Below, piece by piece: positions 7,415 through 16,156 of a stretch of DNA of 32,567 bases. A program made the position numbers and the translations under genes. This stretch comes from Streptococcus halichoeri (GTDB lineage: Bacteria; Bacillota; Bacilli; Lactobacillales; Streptococcaceae): contig NZ_WLZU01000025.1 of assembly GCF_009870755.1 (NCBI RefSeq), forward strand, positions 1 to 32,567, written 5' to 3'. Numbering within the stretch: the first letter of the stretch is position 1; every line of letters starts with the position of its first letter. The notes beneath the pieces were generated by a model that was given only the letters and a program-made list of their open reading frames with translations, had not been told where the DNA came from and searched no databases.

Positions 7415-8563
7415 TTAAGCTTGATAAACCTTTTCGCCATTTAAATAGGTCGCTTGTAAGGCAAGCTCCTTATCTAATACAATAAAGTCAGCAGCATAGC
7501 CTGGCGACAATTGCCCACAGATATCTGCAAGTCCTACCGAGACCGCAGGAACATAGGTACACATGTGAACGGCTTGCGCAGGTGTTGCAAGGCCCCACTC
7601 AACTACATTTTTTAAACCATCTTTTAGTTTTAAAATGGAGCCAGCAAGATTACCACTGTCTTTCAAGCGCGCTGTGCCATTTTCTACGACAACAGGAAAT
7701 TCGCCAAGCAGGTAGTCACCATCAGGGGCGCCACCAGCTCGCATGCAATCTGTAATCATGGCCACATGGTCATAGCCTTTTTGCTGCATAAGAATATCAC
7801 AGGCAACAGGTGAGACATGGTGCCCATCGCAAATGAGCTCGGCATAGGTACCAGGAAGATTGTAGACTGCTCCTACCATACCAGGTTCACGGTGGGTCAA
7901 GCCACGCATGCCATTATAGGCATGAACCCAGACACTGGCACCTGCTTCTACGGCAGCTTTGGCTTCCTCATAGGTGCCATTTGAATGTCCCAGTGCAACC
8001 GTGACGCCTTTTTTTGTGACAGCAGAGACAAACTCCGCTACGCCTGGGCGTTCCGGAGCGAGAGCGATTTTTTTAATCAAGCCTTGGGCTGCTGCTTGCC
8101 AGGCGTCAAACTCATCTACCTGCGGATTTTTCATGTAATTAGGGTTTTGGGCGCCTTTATACTTCTCAGTGAAGTAAGGCCCTTCAAAATAAATGCCCTG
8201 AATCTTCGCCCCTTTTACTGTATCAGCCACAGAAGCAATCGTAGCTGAAACCTTCTTTAGGTGTTCAAAATCTGATGTCAGTGTGGTTGGTAAGAATGAC
8301 GTAACTCCGGCTGCTAACAAACCTTGGCTGATCTGATGAAGTCCTTCTGCGGAATTATCCATAACATCAGCTCCGGCATAACCGTGAATATGCGTATCTA
8401 CTAGCCCTGGTGCGATTTGATAGCCTGAATAATCAAGAATTTCGGCATCCGCTGGAACAGCGGCTTGCCACTGGCCAAATTTTCCATCAATAATCTCTAA
8501 ATAGCCGGCTGCTTTGACCTGGTCAACCATGTAAAAACAGTCAGCCTTAATATAACGTGACAT
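7415..8563 (-). CDS. nagA: N-acetylglucosamine-6-phosphate deacetylase
   Basis: NagA removes acetate from GlcNAc-6-P to give glucosamine-6-P. It opens the cytoplasmic route for using GlcNAc from host glycans and recycled peptidoglycan. The 382-aa amidohydrolase-fold protein shows DTHIHGYAG with metal ligands His58 and His60, Glu127 in YFEGPYF, His193 in LGHSNGTY, His214 in VHAYNGM and the catalytic Asp272 in MITDCMRAGGAPDG. Length is normal. GGGAGG lies 7 nt before the ATG. The gene is alone: its own promoter is at 8587-8615 and terminators follow. nagB is not in the window. Confidence 0.97.
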   Translation of the reverse strand: MSRYIKADCFYMVDQVKAAGYLEIIDGKFGQWQAAVPADAEILDYSGYQIAPGLVDTHIHGYAGADVMDNSAEGLHQISQGLLAAGVTSFLPTTLTSDFEHLKKVSATIASVADTVKGAKIQGIYFEGPYFTEKYKGAQNPNYMKNPQVDEFDAWQAAAQGLIKKIALAPERPGVAEFVSAVTKKGVTVALGHSNGTYEEAKAAVEAGASVWVHAYNGMRGLTHREPGMVGAVYNLPGTYAELICDGHHVSPVACDILMQQKGYDHVAMITDCMRAGGAPDGDYLLGEFPVVVENGTARLKDSGNLAGSILKLKDGLKNVVEWGLATPAQAVHMCTYVPAVSVGLADICGQLSPGYAADFIVLDKELALQATYLNGEKVYQA

Positions 8564-8586
8564 TAAGAAACCTCCCTTTGGTTATT

Positions 8587-8615
8587 ATTATACGCTGATT
8601 TGCGGCGCTTGTAAA
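8587..8615 (-). promoter_or_regulatory. nagA promoter
   Basis: On the minus strand TTTACA (8610-8615), 17 nt and a perfect TATAAT (8587-8592) predict a start near 8580, about 17 nt before the nagA ATG. This gives a very short 5' leader that contains the ribosome-binding site. Confidence 0.85.
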
Positions 8616-8671
8616 TGGTCTATACCGATATTGTGCCCATTTTCTAGTGCAAGTAAGACCCTACCTGCAGT

Positions 8672-9505
8672 TTAGGCGATTTCATAGCCCATGATAAGAC
8701 CTTCTTTTTCAACATAAAATTGGCAAAGACCTGATGCCGTAAGGTTTTTTACCTCTGCTTGGGGATATTGCTGATGAATAGCTTCTGTGATTGATTGGTA
8801 GAGCTTTGGATTATCAAGGTGAGCTAGCATGACTTTGCCGCCTTGATAGCCGGCTTTTTGCATCTCTTCAATCACTGCTGCTACAGCTTTCTTTTGGCCG
8901 CGGGCTTTGTGGAGTAATTCTAGTCGTCCCTCATGATCTGCTCGTCCGACCATGCGAATGTTCAACAAACCAACAACCTTGCCTACGAGCTTACTTAAAC
9001 GGCCATTCTTAACCAGGTTATCTACCTTTGACAAAACAAACAAGAGCGACGTTTTAGCCTGATAGGCTTCAAGCTCAGCTACAACTGCTTCAAAGGATTG
9101 CCCGGCAGCTATTAGTTCTTGTGCCTTAACAATTAACAAATCCATCTCGCCGCCTGCTGACAAGGAATCAATAATATGGATTTGTGCTTGGGGATGGTCT
9201 TCTAAATAAGCCTCTTTGGCAAGTCGTGCACTGTTGTTGCTGCCTGATAAAGTCCCTGTAATGGTAATGACAATAATCTTGTCCGCTTGATCAAAGGCTT
9301 TTACATAGGCATCAGGACTTGGACAGCTGGTGGTAGCAGCCAAATCAGATGCATACATGGTTTCCATCATATGAGCACAGTCTAAAGCAGCATCGTCTAC
9401 AAAGCTGGTAGGACCAATTTGGATGGTCAAAGGCACACGCTCATAGGCCACTTCCTGGCCAAGCGTTACAATATTACTACCTGAATCGGCAATGATTTTC
9501 CACAT
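8672..9505 (-). CDS. DegV family fatty-acid-binding protein (FakB-like)
   Basis: DegV proteins hold one fatty acid and present it to the kinase FakA, which makes acyl-phosphate for phospholipid synthesis from exogenous fatty acids. The 277-aa product has the family start KIIADSGSN, the central TTSCPSPDAY segment that lines the lipid pocket, the GTLSGSNNSARLA loop and the NGRLSKLVGKVVGLLNIR block. Length is typical. Streptococci carry several DegV paralogues, and which fatty acid this one prefers cannot be read from sequence. It is divergent from a TetR-family regulator; the two promoters overlap, so shared control is likely. Confidence 0.9.
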   Translation of the reverse strand: MWKIIADSGSNIVTLGQEVAYERVPLTIQIGPTSFVDDAALDCAHMMETMYASDLAATTSCPSPDAYVKAFDQADKIIVITITGTLSGSNNSARLAKEAYLEDHPQAQIHIIDSLSAGGEMDLLIVKAQELIAAGQSFEAVVAELEAYQAKTSLLFVLSKVDNLVKNGRLSKLVGKVVGLLNIRMVGRADHEGRLELLHKARGQKKAVAAVIEEMQKAGYQGGKVMLAHLDNPKLYQSITEAIHQQYPQAEVKNLTASGLCQFYVEKEGLIMGYEIA

Positions 9506-9555
9506 AAAAACTCTCCTTTAGTGCTGCTGCCTGAACAGCACTGCATTTTTTAAAA

Positions 9556-9584
9556 TTGACAAGACGTCTGATTTTGCCTAAAAT
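9556..9584 (+). promoter_or_regulatory. tetR-type regulator promoter with palindromic operator
   Basis: A perfect TTGACA (9556-9561), 17 nt and TAAAAT (9579-9584) form a strong plus-strand promoter. Its spacer contains AGACGTCT (9562-9569), a perfect 8-bp palindrome that is a good candidate operator. A second GACGTC is at 9626-9631, between the start site and the ATG. Confidence 0.75.
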
Positions 9585-9591
9585 TATATCA
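9583..9591 (-). promoter_or_regulatory. degV extended -10 promoter
   Basis: On the minus strand TGATATAAT (9591 to 9583) is an extended -10 with no clear -35. It overlaps the -10 of the divergent tetR promoter by 2 bp, so the two promoters cannot be occupied together. The 9562-9569 palindrome lies just downstream of the predicted start, where a repressor would block it. Confidence 0.65.
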
Positions 9592-9651
9592 TTCCCGATA
9601 GAGCTTTTACTAGTCTTTCTTGTCGGACGTCACAGATGAGAGGCAAATGTC

Positions 9652-10212
9652 ATGACAGAGAAATTGTTATCAAAAAATTCACTTCACAATCTCAGACAAT
9701 CAAACCGAGAGTCCCGCTATCTCTCTAAGGAATCGTTAGAAATTGCTTTGCTGGCCTTGCTTGAGCGAAAATCGCTGGCGCAAATCACGATTTCTGAATT
9801 GGTGCTTAAAGCCGGTGTTTCTCGAAATGCCTTTTATCGCAATTACCATTCTAAGGAAGCTATTATTGAAGGCCGACTCAATACCATCTTACGACGTATT
9901 TTTCACGGTCTAAAGCATTTTGATTTAAGCACAGAACCACGCCAGGCTTGGGTCTATCTCTTGACAGAGGCTAAAAAAGAAGAACAACTGCTTCGCATTG
10001 TTTTTAATCACCAGCTGCATGTCTTATTAACCAAGCGAGTCATTAAGCGGCTCAGAGCCTACCACAAGTGGAAAAAGCAACGCACCAATCACTACTCACA
10101 CCTCTTTTGGTCCCATGCCATTATTTCTGTACTTTCTTCCTGGATAAAAGATGGCATGACCGTTTCCATTGAGGACATGGCAGCCATGAATTTACCACTG
10201 TTGAGCCATTAG
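9652..10212 (+). CDS. TetR/AcrR family transcriptional regulator
   Basis: The 186-aa product has an N-terminal helix-turn-helix at about 30-70 (ITISELVLKAGVSRNAFYRNYHSKEAII), with the recognition helix typical of TetR proteins. The C-terminal ligand domain is short and basic and resembles the domain found in DhaS-like regulators, but I cannot name an effector. GAGAGG lies 8 nt before the ATG. The gene is divergent from degV, and the shared 146-bp region holds overlapping promoters and two GACGTC palindromes. The simplest reading is autoregulation plus control of degV, possibly in response to a lipid or envelope signal. The target is inferred from position only. Confidence 0.85.
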   Translation: MTEKLLSKNSLHNLRQSNRESRYLSKESLEIALLALLERKSLAQITISELVLKAGVSRNAFYRNYHSKEAIIEGRLNTILRRIFHGLKHFDLSTEPRQAWVYLLTEAKKEEQLLRIVFNHQLHVLLTKRVIKRLRAYHKWKKQRTNHYSHLFWSHAIISVLSSWIKDGMTVSIEDMAAMNLPLLSH

Positions 10213-10257
10213 AAAAAGACTTCTAGCATTCTTAATCAGAATGCTAGAAGTCTTTTT
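10213..10257. terminator. Bidirectional terminator between tetR and the Cof phosphatase gene
   Basis: A perfect 20-bp stem (10213-10232 with 10238-10257) closes a 5-nt TAATC loop and has A5/T5 ends. It serves the two convergent genes from both sides. Confidence 0.95.
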
Positions 10258-10280
10258 GCCATACCAGCATGCGAGCCTAC

Positions 10281-11123
10281 TTAGTCCTCATCCTTATGAT
10301 GTGGCTTTAGAGCATAGGTATAGATGGCCTGGGCAACGCCAGCCTGGTCACAATCGGCTGTAATCGCATCAGCTAATTGCTTGATCGATTCTGTCGCATT
10401 GCCCATCGCAACACCTAAGCCAGCATAAGTTAGCATTTCAATGTCATTGGCTGCGTCCCCAATCGCCATCAGGCGTTCTTTTGGAACCCCAAGGTCATTG
10501 GCTAATTCTTTTAGAGCAGACGCTTTAGTAATGCCTTGAGGCAAAACTTCCAGCAAGTAATCTTGACTACGAACAACGCTAAAGGCTTTGGCTAGCTGAG
10601 GGCGTAGAGCTCTTTCAAAAGCTGTTACAGCCTTGGGATCACCCATATAAAGGGCATTAAATACCGGCTCATTTAAGGTTTTAAATTGTGTGAGGGTGAT
10701 TGGCTCAACAGTTAAAAAGACAAGGTCCCCATCAGCCTGGACGATTGGCGGCACAGTGTCAGCCAAGACAAAATAATGCTTCTGCGTCGCTAAGGTTAAA
10801 GAAATCCCTGGAAAATCAGCTGTTAAATGGTAGAGGTAATCTAATTCGTCAAAGCTAAGGGCATGACAAGAACGAAGTGTCCAATCAGAACTGTTATAAG
10901 TTGCACAGCCATTATATAAAATAGAATATTCGTTTTCTGATAAGCCCAGCTGGTCAAAATAAGGTCTGGTCCCTGATAAGGGGCGACCTGTGCAAAGCAC
11001 GATTTTGATATTGTGGGCAATGGCTTTTGCAATCGCTGTACGATTAGCAGCAGGAATTTCTTTGGAACGATTGAGTAAGGTCCCATCTAAATCAATGGCA
11101 ATTAAGTCTATCACACGGCTCAC
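10281..11123 (-). CDS. Cof-type HAD-IIB family phosphatase
   Basis: The 280-aa haloacid-dehalogenase-fold hydrolase carries motif I DLDGTLLN with nucleophile Asp11 and acid/base Asp13. Motif II is the CTGRPLSG segment, and the C-terminal motifs are KASALKEL and MAIGDAANDIEML, with the metal-binding Asp pair. A cap domain of type IIB lies between. Members act on phosphosugars, flavin precursors and related compounds, and the substrate cannot be told here. It lies next to a sugar-phosphate operon but is separated from lacD by a terminator, so I infer independent expression. Confidence 0.9.
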   Translation of the reverse strand: MSRVIDLIAIDLDGTLLNRSKEIPAANRTAIAKAIAHNIKIVLCTGRPLSGTRPYFDQLGLSENEYSILYNGCATYNSSDWTLRSCHALSFDELDYLYHLTADFPGISLTLATQKHYFVLADTVPPIVQADGDLVFLTVEPITLTQFKTLNEPVFNALYMGDPKAVTAFERALRPQLAKAFSVVRSQDYLLEVLPQGITKASALKELANDLGVPKERLMAIGDAANDIEMLTYAGLGVAMGNATESIKQLADAITADCDQAGVAQAIYTYALKPHHKDED

Positions 11124-11397
11124 GCTACTTTCTATTAATCCTATTTGCTTTTGTTAATTAAAAATGTTTCATAAAAAGCTTTCTTTAGTGTAACACTTTT
11201 TTTCAAATAAAACTGCTTTCAAACGGCCACTTGCTGCCAAAGCGCACGCAAAGACGCACCAAACTGTAGTGCCAAAGACCAGCTGACAGCTCATCTCTAA
11301 AGGGAAAGCACCGCCATTTTAACCCCAAAAATGGAATAAGCTCTAACTGGTCATGACATAGAGTAGAAAGGCTAGGAAAATATCCCAGCCTCAAAAC
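11124..11397. other. Intergenic stretch between lacD and the Cof phosphatase gene
   Basis: The stretch holds the lacD terminator (11370-11390), an open 63-codon minus-strand frame (11203-11394) whose first codons lie in that terminator, and an AT-rich segment (11140-11215) that should contain the promoter of the phosphatase gene. That segment includes the near-palindrome AGTGTAACACT (11187-11197). The open frame is rich in Trp, Phe, Leu and Cys and lacks a ribosome-binding site. It looks like a by-product of a dispersed intergenic element rather than a gene. Confidence 0.45.
11370..11390 (-). terminator. Terminator of the gat-lac operon
   Basis: On the minus strand GGCTGGGA (11390-11383) pairs with TCCTAGCC (11377-11370) with one G-U pair and a 5-nt loop, followed by UUUCU. 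It begins 8 nt after the lacD stop. Confidence 0.7.
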
Positions 11398-12375
11398 TTA
11401 TCTATCTTCCCACGAGCTTGCGGTTGCTTGGAGAACTTTGTTTAAATCAGTAATATTTTTACGGCCTATGGTTCGTAGCCACTGGCGGGCCCCTTCTTCC
11501 CCGTTTTCAATATATGCCTTGACGCTACCAGCCCAGGTTGCCCTACCACATAAAACGCCATTAAATCTGGCGCCGGCTTCTTTGGCAAAGACCAATGTAT
11601 CCTGGAAGAGCTTGGCAGATACACCCGCACTTAAGTAGATATAAGGAAGGGGAGTTGCTTGGTCTTGTTCCTTAAAGTAAGCTTTTGCCTCTGCCTTGCT
11701 ATAGGCCACTTGATCCTGGGCAAAACCTTCTACATAGTGCATGTTAACGGGTACTTCAACTTTTAAGACATCAATATTAAAGCGTGGCTCTGAAAAGACC
11801 TTCATGGCTTCAATGACCTTGCGGGGTTTGACCTTAGCATAGGCTAAACTTCCTGCATCAGCAATGGTTTCATCATAAGATAAAATTTCGAGGTAAAAGG
11901 GAATGTCTTCGGCCACACACTCTGAGCCGATCCGCTCAATATAGGCTTGTTTTTGGGTATTAAGTTCTTGTGCGCTATCGACATCATAGTAGAGCAAAAA
12001 CTTGACAGCGTCAGCTCCTTCTTCCTTGATGCGCTTAGCTGACCAAAGATCTAAGCAGTCTGGCAAGCGCTTGGTGGTCGTTGTATCATAGCCGGTTTTT
12101 TCATAAGCTAGTAGCAGACCGGCTTGCTGAGCACGGGCCTTGGTCGCAGGCAAACCAAACTCAGGATCTAATAACATAGCTGAAGCATAGGGCGTTAATT
12201 CTTTGGCAACCAAAACCTTTAGCGTCTCCATTTGTGCCACAGTGGGCTCTGTTTCTTGATACTTAGCCATGAGACGCTTTAAAGCACCGCGTTGATCAAA
12301 GGCTAGCGCTGAGATAATGCCATTTTCATTGCTCAACTGTTGCATATGTTTGTATTTTTGTTCCGTTAGTCGCAT
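11398..12375 (-). CDS. lacD: Tagatose-1,6-bisphosphate aldolase
   Basis: LacD splits tagatose-1,6-bisphosphate into dihydroxyacetone phosphate and glyceraldehyde-3-phosphate, the last step of the tagatose-6-phosphate pathway. The 325-aa class I aldolase has the Schiff-base Lys205 in [10 protein letters not shown] and Glu163 in YLEILSYDE, plus the [11 protein letters not shown] segment near the N-terminus. It follows lacC with a 1-nt gap, so translation is coupled. In S. pyogenes the LacD.1 paralogue at what I recall as the equivalent locus was co-opted to regulate speB. Whether this copy is a regulator, an enzyme or both cannot be read from sequence, but the rest of the pathway is intact here. 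Confidence 0.95.
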   Translation of the reverse strand: MRLTEQKYKHMQQLSNENGIISALAFDQRGALKRLMAKYQETEPTVAQMETLKVLVAKELTPYASAMLLDPEFGLPATKARAQQAGLLLAYEKTGYDTTTTKRLPDCLDLWSAKRIKEEGADAVKFLLYYDVDSAQELNTQKQAYIERIGSECVAEDIPFYLEILSYDETIADAGSLAYAKVKPRKVIEAMKVFSEPRFNIDVLKVEVPVNMHYVEGFAQDQVAYSKAEAKAYFKEQDQATPLPYIYLSAGVSAKLFQDTLVFAKEAGARFNGVLCGRATWAGSVKAYIENGEEGARQWLRTIGRKNITDLNKVLQATASSWEDR

Positions 12376-12376
12376 T

Positions 12377-13309
12377 TTAAACCTCTTTCACTTGAATTGT
12401 TTGCATCAACTGGGCAAAATTAGCCAGCTCAACATGCCCTGTGCGTTTTTCTTGGGCATTTAACATGCCTAGGGCATTAGCTGTTTTAAGCAGTTCGTGG
12501 TCTGATACACCACAAGCCAAACTGGCAGCAATCCCAGCAACTGTAGCATCGCCTGAGCCAACCGGATTTAAAACTGTAATTTTAGGGATTTCTACACGAT
12601 AATAGTTGTCTGCGTGCTTAGCAAAGGCACCTTGGGCACCCAAGGTGACAATAACCCAGTCAATACCTGCAAAGAGCTCTTGGCTTAAGACTGCTTTGAG
12701 GCTGGCTGAATCAGCCAAGACCGGCTGGCCAATCAGTTGGGATAACTCAGCTAAGTTAGGTTTAATAACTGTTGGTTTTGCGCTTGAGCGCAAGACTTCA
12801 AGCAGAGCTGGACCAGAGCAATCTAGAATCACTTGCTTTCCTAAAGCATTGGCTAAGGAGATTAGTTTAGCGTAATAATTGGTCGGTAAACCAGCCGGCA
12901 AACTGCCTGAGAGCGTCATGAGTTCTGCTTGCTCAAGTAGGGCTGATGCGTGCTTTAAGAATTGCTGTGCTTCTTGCTCACTAATGTTGGGACCAGCTTC
13001 TAGTATTTCTGTTTGTTGTTTAGCATGTAGAATTGCGATGCAATTGCGCGTTTGTCCAGCTATTGCTAGAAAATCGTGCTTGATGCCTGCTACCTCCAAG
13101 CCTTCTTGGATAAAGCTTCCTAGACTGCCACCTAAAAAGCCTGTCGCAAGCAAATCACAGTCCAGTTCTGATAAAACACGACTCACATTGAGTCCCTTGC
13201 CACCAGGTGTTTTTGACACTGCCTGAACACGATTAACCGTATCTAGCTCCAACTCTTCTAGCTGATAAGCAATATCCACAGCGGGATTAAGTGTTACCGT
13301 TAATATCAT
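12377..13309 (-). CDS. lacC: Tagatose-6-phosphate kinase (PfkB family)
   Basis: LacC phosphorylates tagatose-6-phosphate to the 1,6-bisphosphate using ATP. The 310-aa ribokinase-fold protein has the N-terminal substrate motif [11 protein letters not shown] at about 34-44 and the catalytic anion-hole motif [12 protein letters not shown] with base Asp254. Length is full and no frameshift is visible. AAGGAG overlaps the lacB stop codon. A fructose-1-phosphate kinase identity is possible by family alone, but the position between lacB and lacD settles it. Confidence 0.94.
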   Translation of the reverse strand: MILTVTLNPAVDIAYQLEELELDTVNRVQAVSKTPGGKGLNVSRVLSELDCDLLATGFLGGSLGSFIQEGLEVAGIKHDFLAIAGQTRNCIAILHAKQQTEILEAGPNISEQEAQQFLKHASALLEQAELMTLSGSLPAGLPTNYYAKLISLANALGKQVILDCSGPALLEVLRSSAKPTVIKPNLAELSQLIGQPVLADSASLKAVLSQELFAGIDWVIVTLGAQGAFAKHADNYYRVEIPKITVLNPVGSGDATVAGIAASLACGVSDHELLKTANALGMLNAQEKRTGHVELANFAQLMQTIQVKEV

Positions 13310-13318
13310 TTCAACTCC

Positions 13319-13834
13319 TTAGTCGTGATAGTCTCCTTTGTTCCATTTTTCTAAAAACTCCGCAAAAAAGTCAGGGTCTTCTTGGTGGTCATGATGGGTT
13401 TCTAAAGCAGCAATCTTAGCAATGAGGGCTTGATTTTCAGGGCTGGGTTGATAGTTAGCAGCAATAAAGGCATCTATAATATCGGTCATTAGTAAGCCAC
13501 CGGTAATTTTACCACCAAAACCAATCACATTGGCGTTTAACTCTTCTTTAGCATAGATGGCTGAGGTTAAATCACGGACCAAGGCTGCGCGGATACCTGG
13601 CACTTTATTGACTGCATTATTAATCCCAACACCCGTTCCACAAATACAAATACCTAATTCAGCTTGGCCACTAGTAACAGCCTCGCCCACCTTTTTGCCA
13701 TAAATTGGATAATGGGTGCGTACATGATCATAGGTTCCACAGTCAATAATCTCATGCCCCTTGCCTTTTAAATAGTCAACTATGGCAATTTTGTCATCTG
13801 TAACAATGTGGTCACATCCTACTGCAATTTTCAT
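13319..13834 (-). CDS. lacB: Galactose-6-phosphate isomerase subunit LacB
   Basis: LacB is the larger subunit of the heteromeric LacAB enzyme, which converts galactose-6-P to tagatose-6-P. The 171-aa RpiB-fold protein has GCDHIVTD at the N-terminus and the [16 protein letters not shown] loop with a Cys in the active-site region. That residue is missing in LacA, as expected for this pair. The gene lies 20 nt after lacA with GAGGT as ribosome-binding site. Confidence 0.95.
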   Translation of the reverse strand: MKIAVGCDHIVTDDKIAIVDYLKGKGHEIIDCGTYDHVRTHYPIYGKKVGEAVTSGQAELGICICGTGVGINNAVNKVPGIRAALVRDLTSAIYAKEELNANVIGFGGKITGGLLMTDIIDAFIAANYQPSPENQALIAKIAALETHHDHQEDPDFFAEFLEKWNKGDYHD

Positions 13835-13854
13835 TTTCTACCTCATTTCTTTTC

Positions 13855-14280
13855 TTAGCACATTTTATTGAGCATATCAACACGTATTTGATGGCGGCCT
13901 GCGTCATAGCTTCCATTAACAAAGTCTGCTGCAATATGCTTAGCAAGGCCAGGGCCAACAATCTCAGCCCCAAGCGTAATCATGCGGGCATTGTTGTGTG
14001 CTCGAGTCATGTAAGCAGAACGTTCATCTGATACTTCAGCAGCAATCATGCCTTTAATCTTGGTGGCTACCATAAAAGGACCAACACCGTAAGCATCAAC
14101 AACAATTCCCAGGCTATCTGTATCTTGCAACAATTTACTTGCCACTGCCAAGGTGTTGTCTACAAAATCTTTTGTAGTATCTGTGACATCAAGAACTTCT
14201 TTGCCTGAGGCTAATAGGTCTTCTTTAATAACATCTTTTAATTGGACACCCTTGGTGTCAGCACTGATAATAATTGTCAT
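13855..14280 (-). CDS. lacA: Galactose-6-phosphate isomerase subunit LacA
   Basis: LacA is the smaller subunit of galactose-6-P isomerase. The 141-aa RpiB-like protein shows [11 protein letters not shown] at the start and [15 protein letters not shown] where LacB has its Cys loop; the Cys is replaced, as is normal for LacA. The conserved [17 protein letters not shown] segment is present. AAAGGAG lies 6 nt before the ATG. It is first of the lacABCD block, 98 nt after gatC, with a hairpin and TGTTT direct repeats in that gap that may set its level apart from the PTS genes. Confidence 0.94.
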   Translation of the reverse strand: MTIIISADTKGVQLKDVIKEDLLASGKEVLDVTDTTKDFVDNTLAVASKLLQDTDSLGIVVDAYGVGPFMVATKIKGMIAAEVSDERSAYMTRAHNNARMITLGAEIVGPGLAKHIAADFVNGSYDAGRHQIRVDMLNKMC

Positions 14281-14345
14281 AGCAACTCCTTTGTTTGATT
14301 TTTGTCATAAAATGTTTAGAAATGTTTGAAACAAGCTAGTCTTTA

Positions 14346-14370
14346 GCACCAATAGTTTAACTACTGGTGC
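14346..14370 (-). promoter_or_regulatory. Intercistronic hairpin between EIIC and lacA genes
   Basis: GCACCAATAGT (14346-14356) and ACTACTGGTGC (14360-14370) form an 11-bp stem with one mismatch and a 3-nt loop. The minus-strand RNA continues UAAAGAC, so it is not a classic terminator. It may cause partial termination, processing or 3'-end protection of the PTS message. Confidence 0.5.
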
Positions 14371-14378
14371 CGATACTT

Positions 14379-15833
14379 TTACTTGCTGGCTAATTGCTCT
14401 GCATAAACTGCGTTGCGTGCCTTCATTTGTTTGGCATACCAGGCAAATAATCCTAAGTAGAAAACCATAAAAATCAGTAGGCTAAAGATAGCCGATAGCT
14501 GAGCTGTTGTGGCTTGCCCAATCATATAACCAAAGATTTTTTCCATTGGACCTTCTAAGGTCGAATGAGTGATTAAGGAACCTGCCGGTGCTCCTGCTGG
14601 GAAGGCGCCCACTTTTTTAGCAAGCTCAGTTGCAAAAGGGGCAATCATGGTACCAGACAGCAAGAATAATGGTAAGAGGAGTGAACCAAAGATAATCATG
14701 CGAATCAACCGGCCACGGGTCACTACCAACAAGGCTGGAGTCATTCCCATTGCAATGATACCAGCCAAAGGTAAGATGCCATTGCCAACATGAGACAGCA
14801 AGATGGCTTCCACTAGCATGATGGGAGCAAGAATATTGGCACAGGCCCAAATTTCAGCACGACCGGCAATAAAGGGCCAATCAAGTCCGATATTAAAGCG
14901 CCGACCGCTCATCTTAGCATTAGCAAAGTTAGTAATCCCTTGTGAGAGAGGTTCCACAGCAGCGATAAACCACGAACCAATTAAAGAAAACAGTTCCAAG
15001 CAGGCGCCAGCTGTAAAACCTAATTCAAACCAATGTTTAATGGATGAAATGGTGAAATGGGGATCCCCCATAATCCCAATAACAAAACCAAGAATCATAC
15101 CGATGAAGAACTTAGAGCCCCAAAAACCAATGGCTTTATTCAATTTGGCAGCATCAAAGTCATACTTATCAAGTCCTGGAAAAACCTTATCAAACAGTTT
15201 GTCCAACACCATGATGACCGGATTCATCATATAATTCATATGGGTTGAGGTCATTGGTGAATTAGGGCCTGCGCCAAGCAAGTCATCAAAAGTTGGTTTC
15301 ATCAAATCAGAATTAATAATTTTTAGCACCCCAACCAAGATAACAGCAAGGGTAGCAATGATGAGAGATAAGACAAGTGGCAAGTGGTTGCGAGCAGCAT
15401 ACCACATAATGAGTAAACCTGTAATGGACAAATGCCAAATATCAAAGATGTCCACATCCAGCGTATTGGTTTTTTTCATGGTAATCATGACAATGTTCAC
15501 AATTAACATCACCAATAAGAAATACAAGGTATAGGGCGAACCCCAGGTGATGGTGGCTAGTGGCGCCCAGCCCACATCAATAATGTTTAATTGAATCCCT
15601 GTATTTTTGACAAAGGCTTGAAGAGATTCAGAAAACGCCGTTGTCAAGATCCCAATAATGGCGCCAATCCCTGTCAAGGCAATGGCTAACTTAATACCGC
15701 CTTCCAAGGCTTTGGAAAATTTAACACCAAAAGCCATTGCTAGCAGGGTCATGACAATCAGCATGACCACACCAGAGCCCATACTAATGATTGGGTTAAA
15801 GGCTTTATTAATAATTTCTAAAAAAGCATGCAT
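14379..15833 (-). CDS. PTS galactitol-type permease, EIIC component
   Basis: This is the membrane channel of a phosphotransferase system of the galactitol (Gat) family. The 484-aa product is almost wholly hydrophobic with about ten membrane segments. It carries family features such as AFNPIISMGSGVVML near the start, DPHFTISSIKHWFELGF in the middle and the loop RFNIGLDWPFIAGRAEIWA. It lies between the EIIB gene (17-nt gap) and lacA. With the lac genes downstream, the imported and phosphorylated sugar should be galactose or galactitol delivered as the 6-phosphate; the exact substrate is inference. Confidence 0.92.
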   Translation of the reverse strand: MHAFLEIINKAFNPIISMGSGVVMLIVMTLLAMAFGVKFSKALEGGIKLAIALTGIGAIIGILTTAFSESLQAFVKNTGIQLNIIDVGWAPLATITWGSPYTLYFLLVMLIVNIVMITMKKTNTLDVDIFDIWHLSITGLLIMWYAARNHLPLVLSLIIATLAVILVGVLKIINSDLMKPTFDDLLGAGPNSPMTSTHMNYMMNPVIMVLDKLFDKVFPGLDKYDFDAAKLNKAIGFWGSKFFIGMILGFVIGIMGDPHFTISSIKHWFELGFTAGACLELFSLIGSWFIAAVEPLSQGITNFANAKMSGRRFNIGLDWPFIAGRAEIWACANILAPIMLVEAILLSHVGNGILPLAGIIAMGMTPALLVVTRGRLIRMIIFGSLLLPLFLLSGTMIAPFATELAKKVGAFPAGAPAGSLITHSTLEGPMEKIFGYMIGQATTAQLSAIFSLLIFMVFYLGLFAWYAKQMKARNAVYAEQLASK

Positions 15834-15850
15834 GGTTTATTCCCCTTTAT

Positions 15851-16156
15851 TTACGACAGGTTATGATCTTTGATCACACGTTCTAGTTCTGTGAAAACTG
15901 GCTCACTCATCGCAGGAATGCGGTACAAAATGGGACCTGCCTCCACCACTGGAATGGGTAGGTCAAAGCCTAGGTCTGTTTTAGCAATCGGGGTAAAGAT
16001 GTCATACTTTGCAACTAGTTCTTCTGTAATATCTTTGATCATAACAGCATCACAATGAACCTGATAGCCCCGCTCAGATAACTGACTTTCAATGGCATCT
16101 TTGATTTGGTGACTAGAGTTCACACCTGCTCCACAAGCAGCTAAAATTTTAATCAT
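15851..16156 (-). CDS. PTS galactitol-type EIIB component
   Basis: EIIB passes phosphate from EIIA to the sugar in EIIC. The 101-aa protein has the Cys-loop phosphorylation site LAACGAGVNSSHQ with Cys8, the usual place for lactose/galactitol EIIB proteins. Its start overlaps the end of the EIIA gene by 8 nt. Confidence 0.92.
   Translation of the reverse strand: MIKILAACGAGVNSSHQIKDAIESQLSERGYQVHCDAVMIKDITEELVAKYDIFTPIAKTDLGFDLPIPVVEAGPILYRIPAMSEPVFTELERVIKDHNLS

Noticed and set aside
14803..15234. 143-codon plus-strand frame opposite the EIIC gene
   Set aside because: Long antisense frames are common opposite hydrophobic membrane-protein genes. There is no ribosome-binding site or domain.
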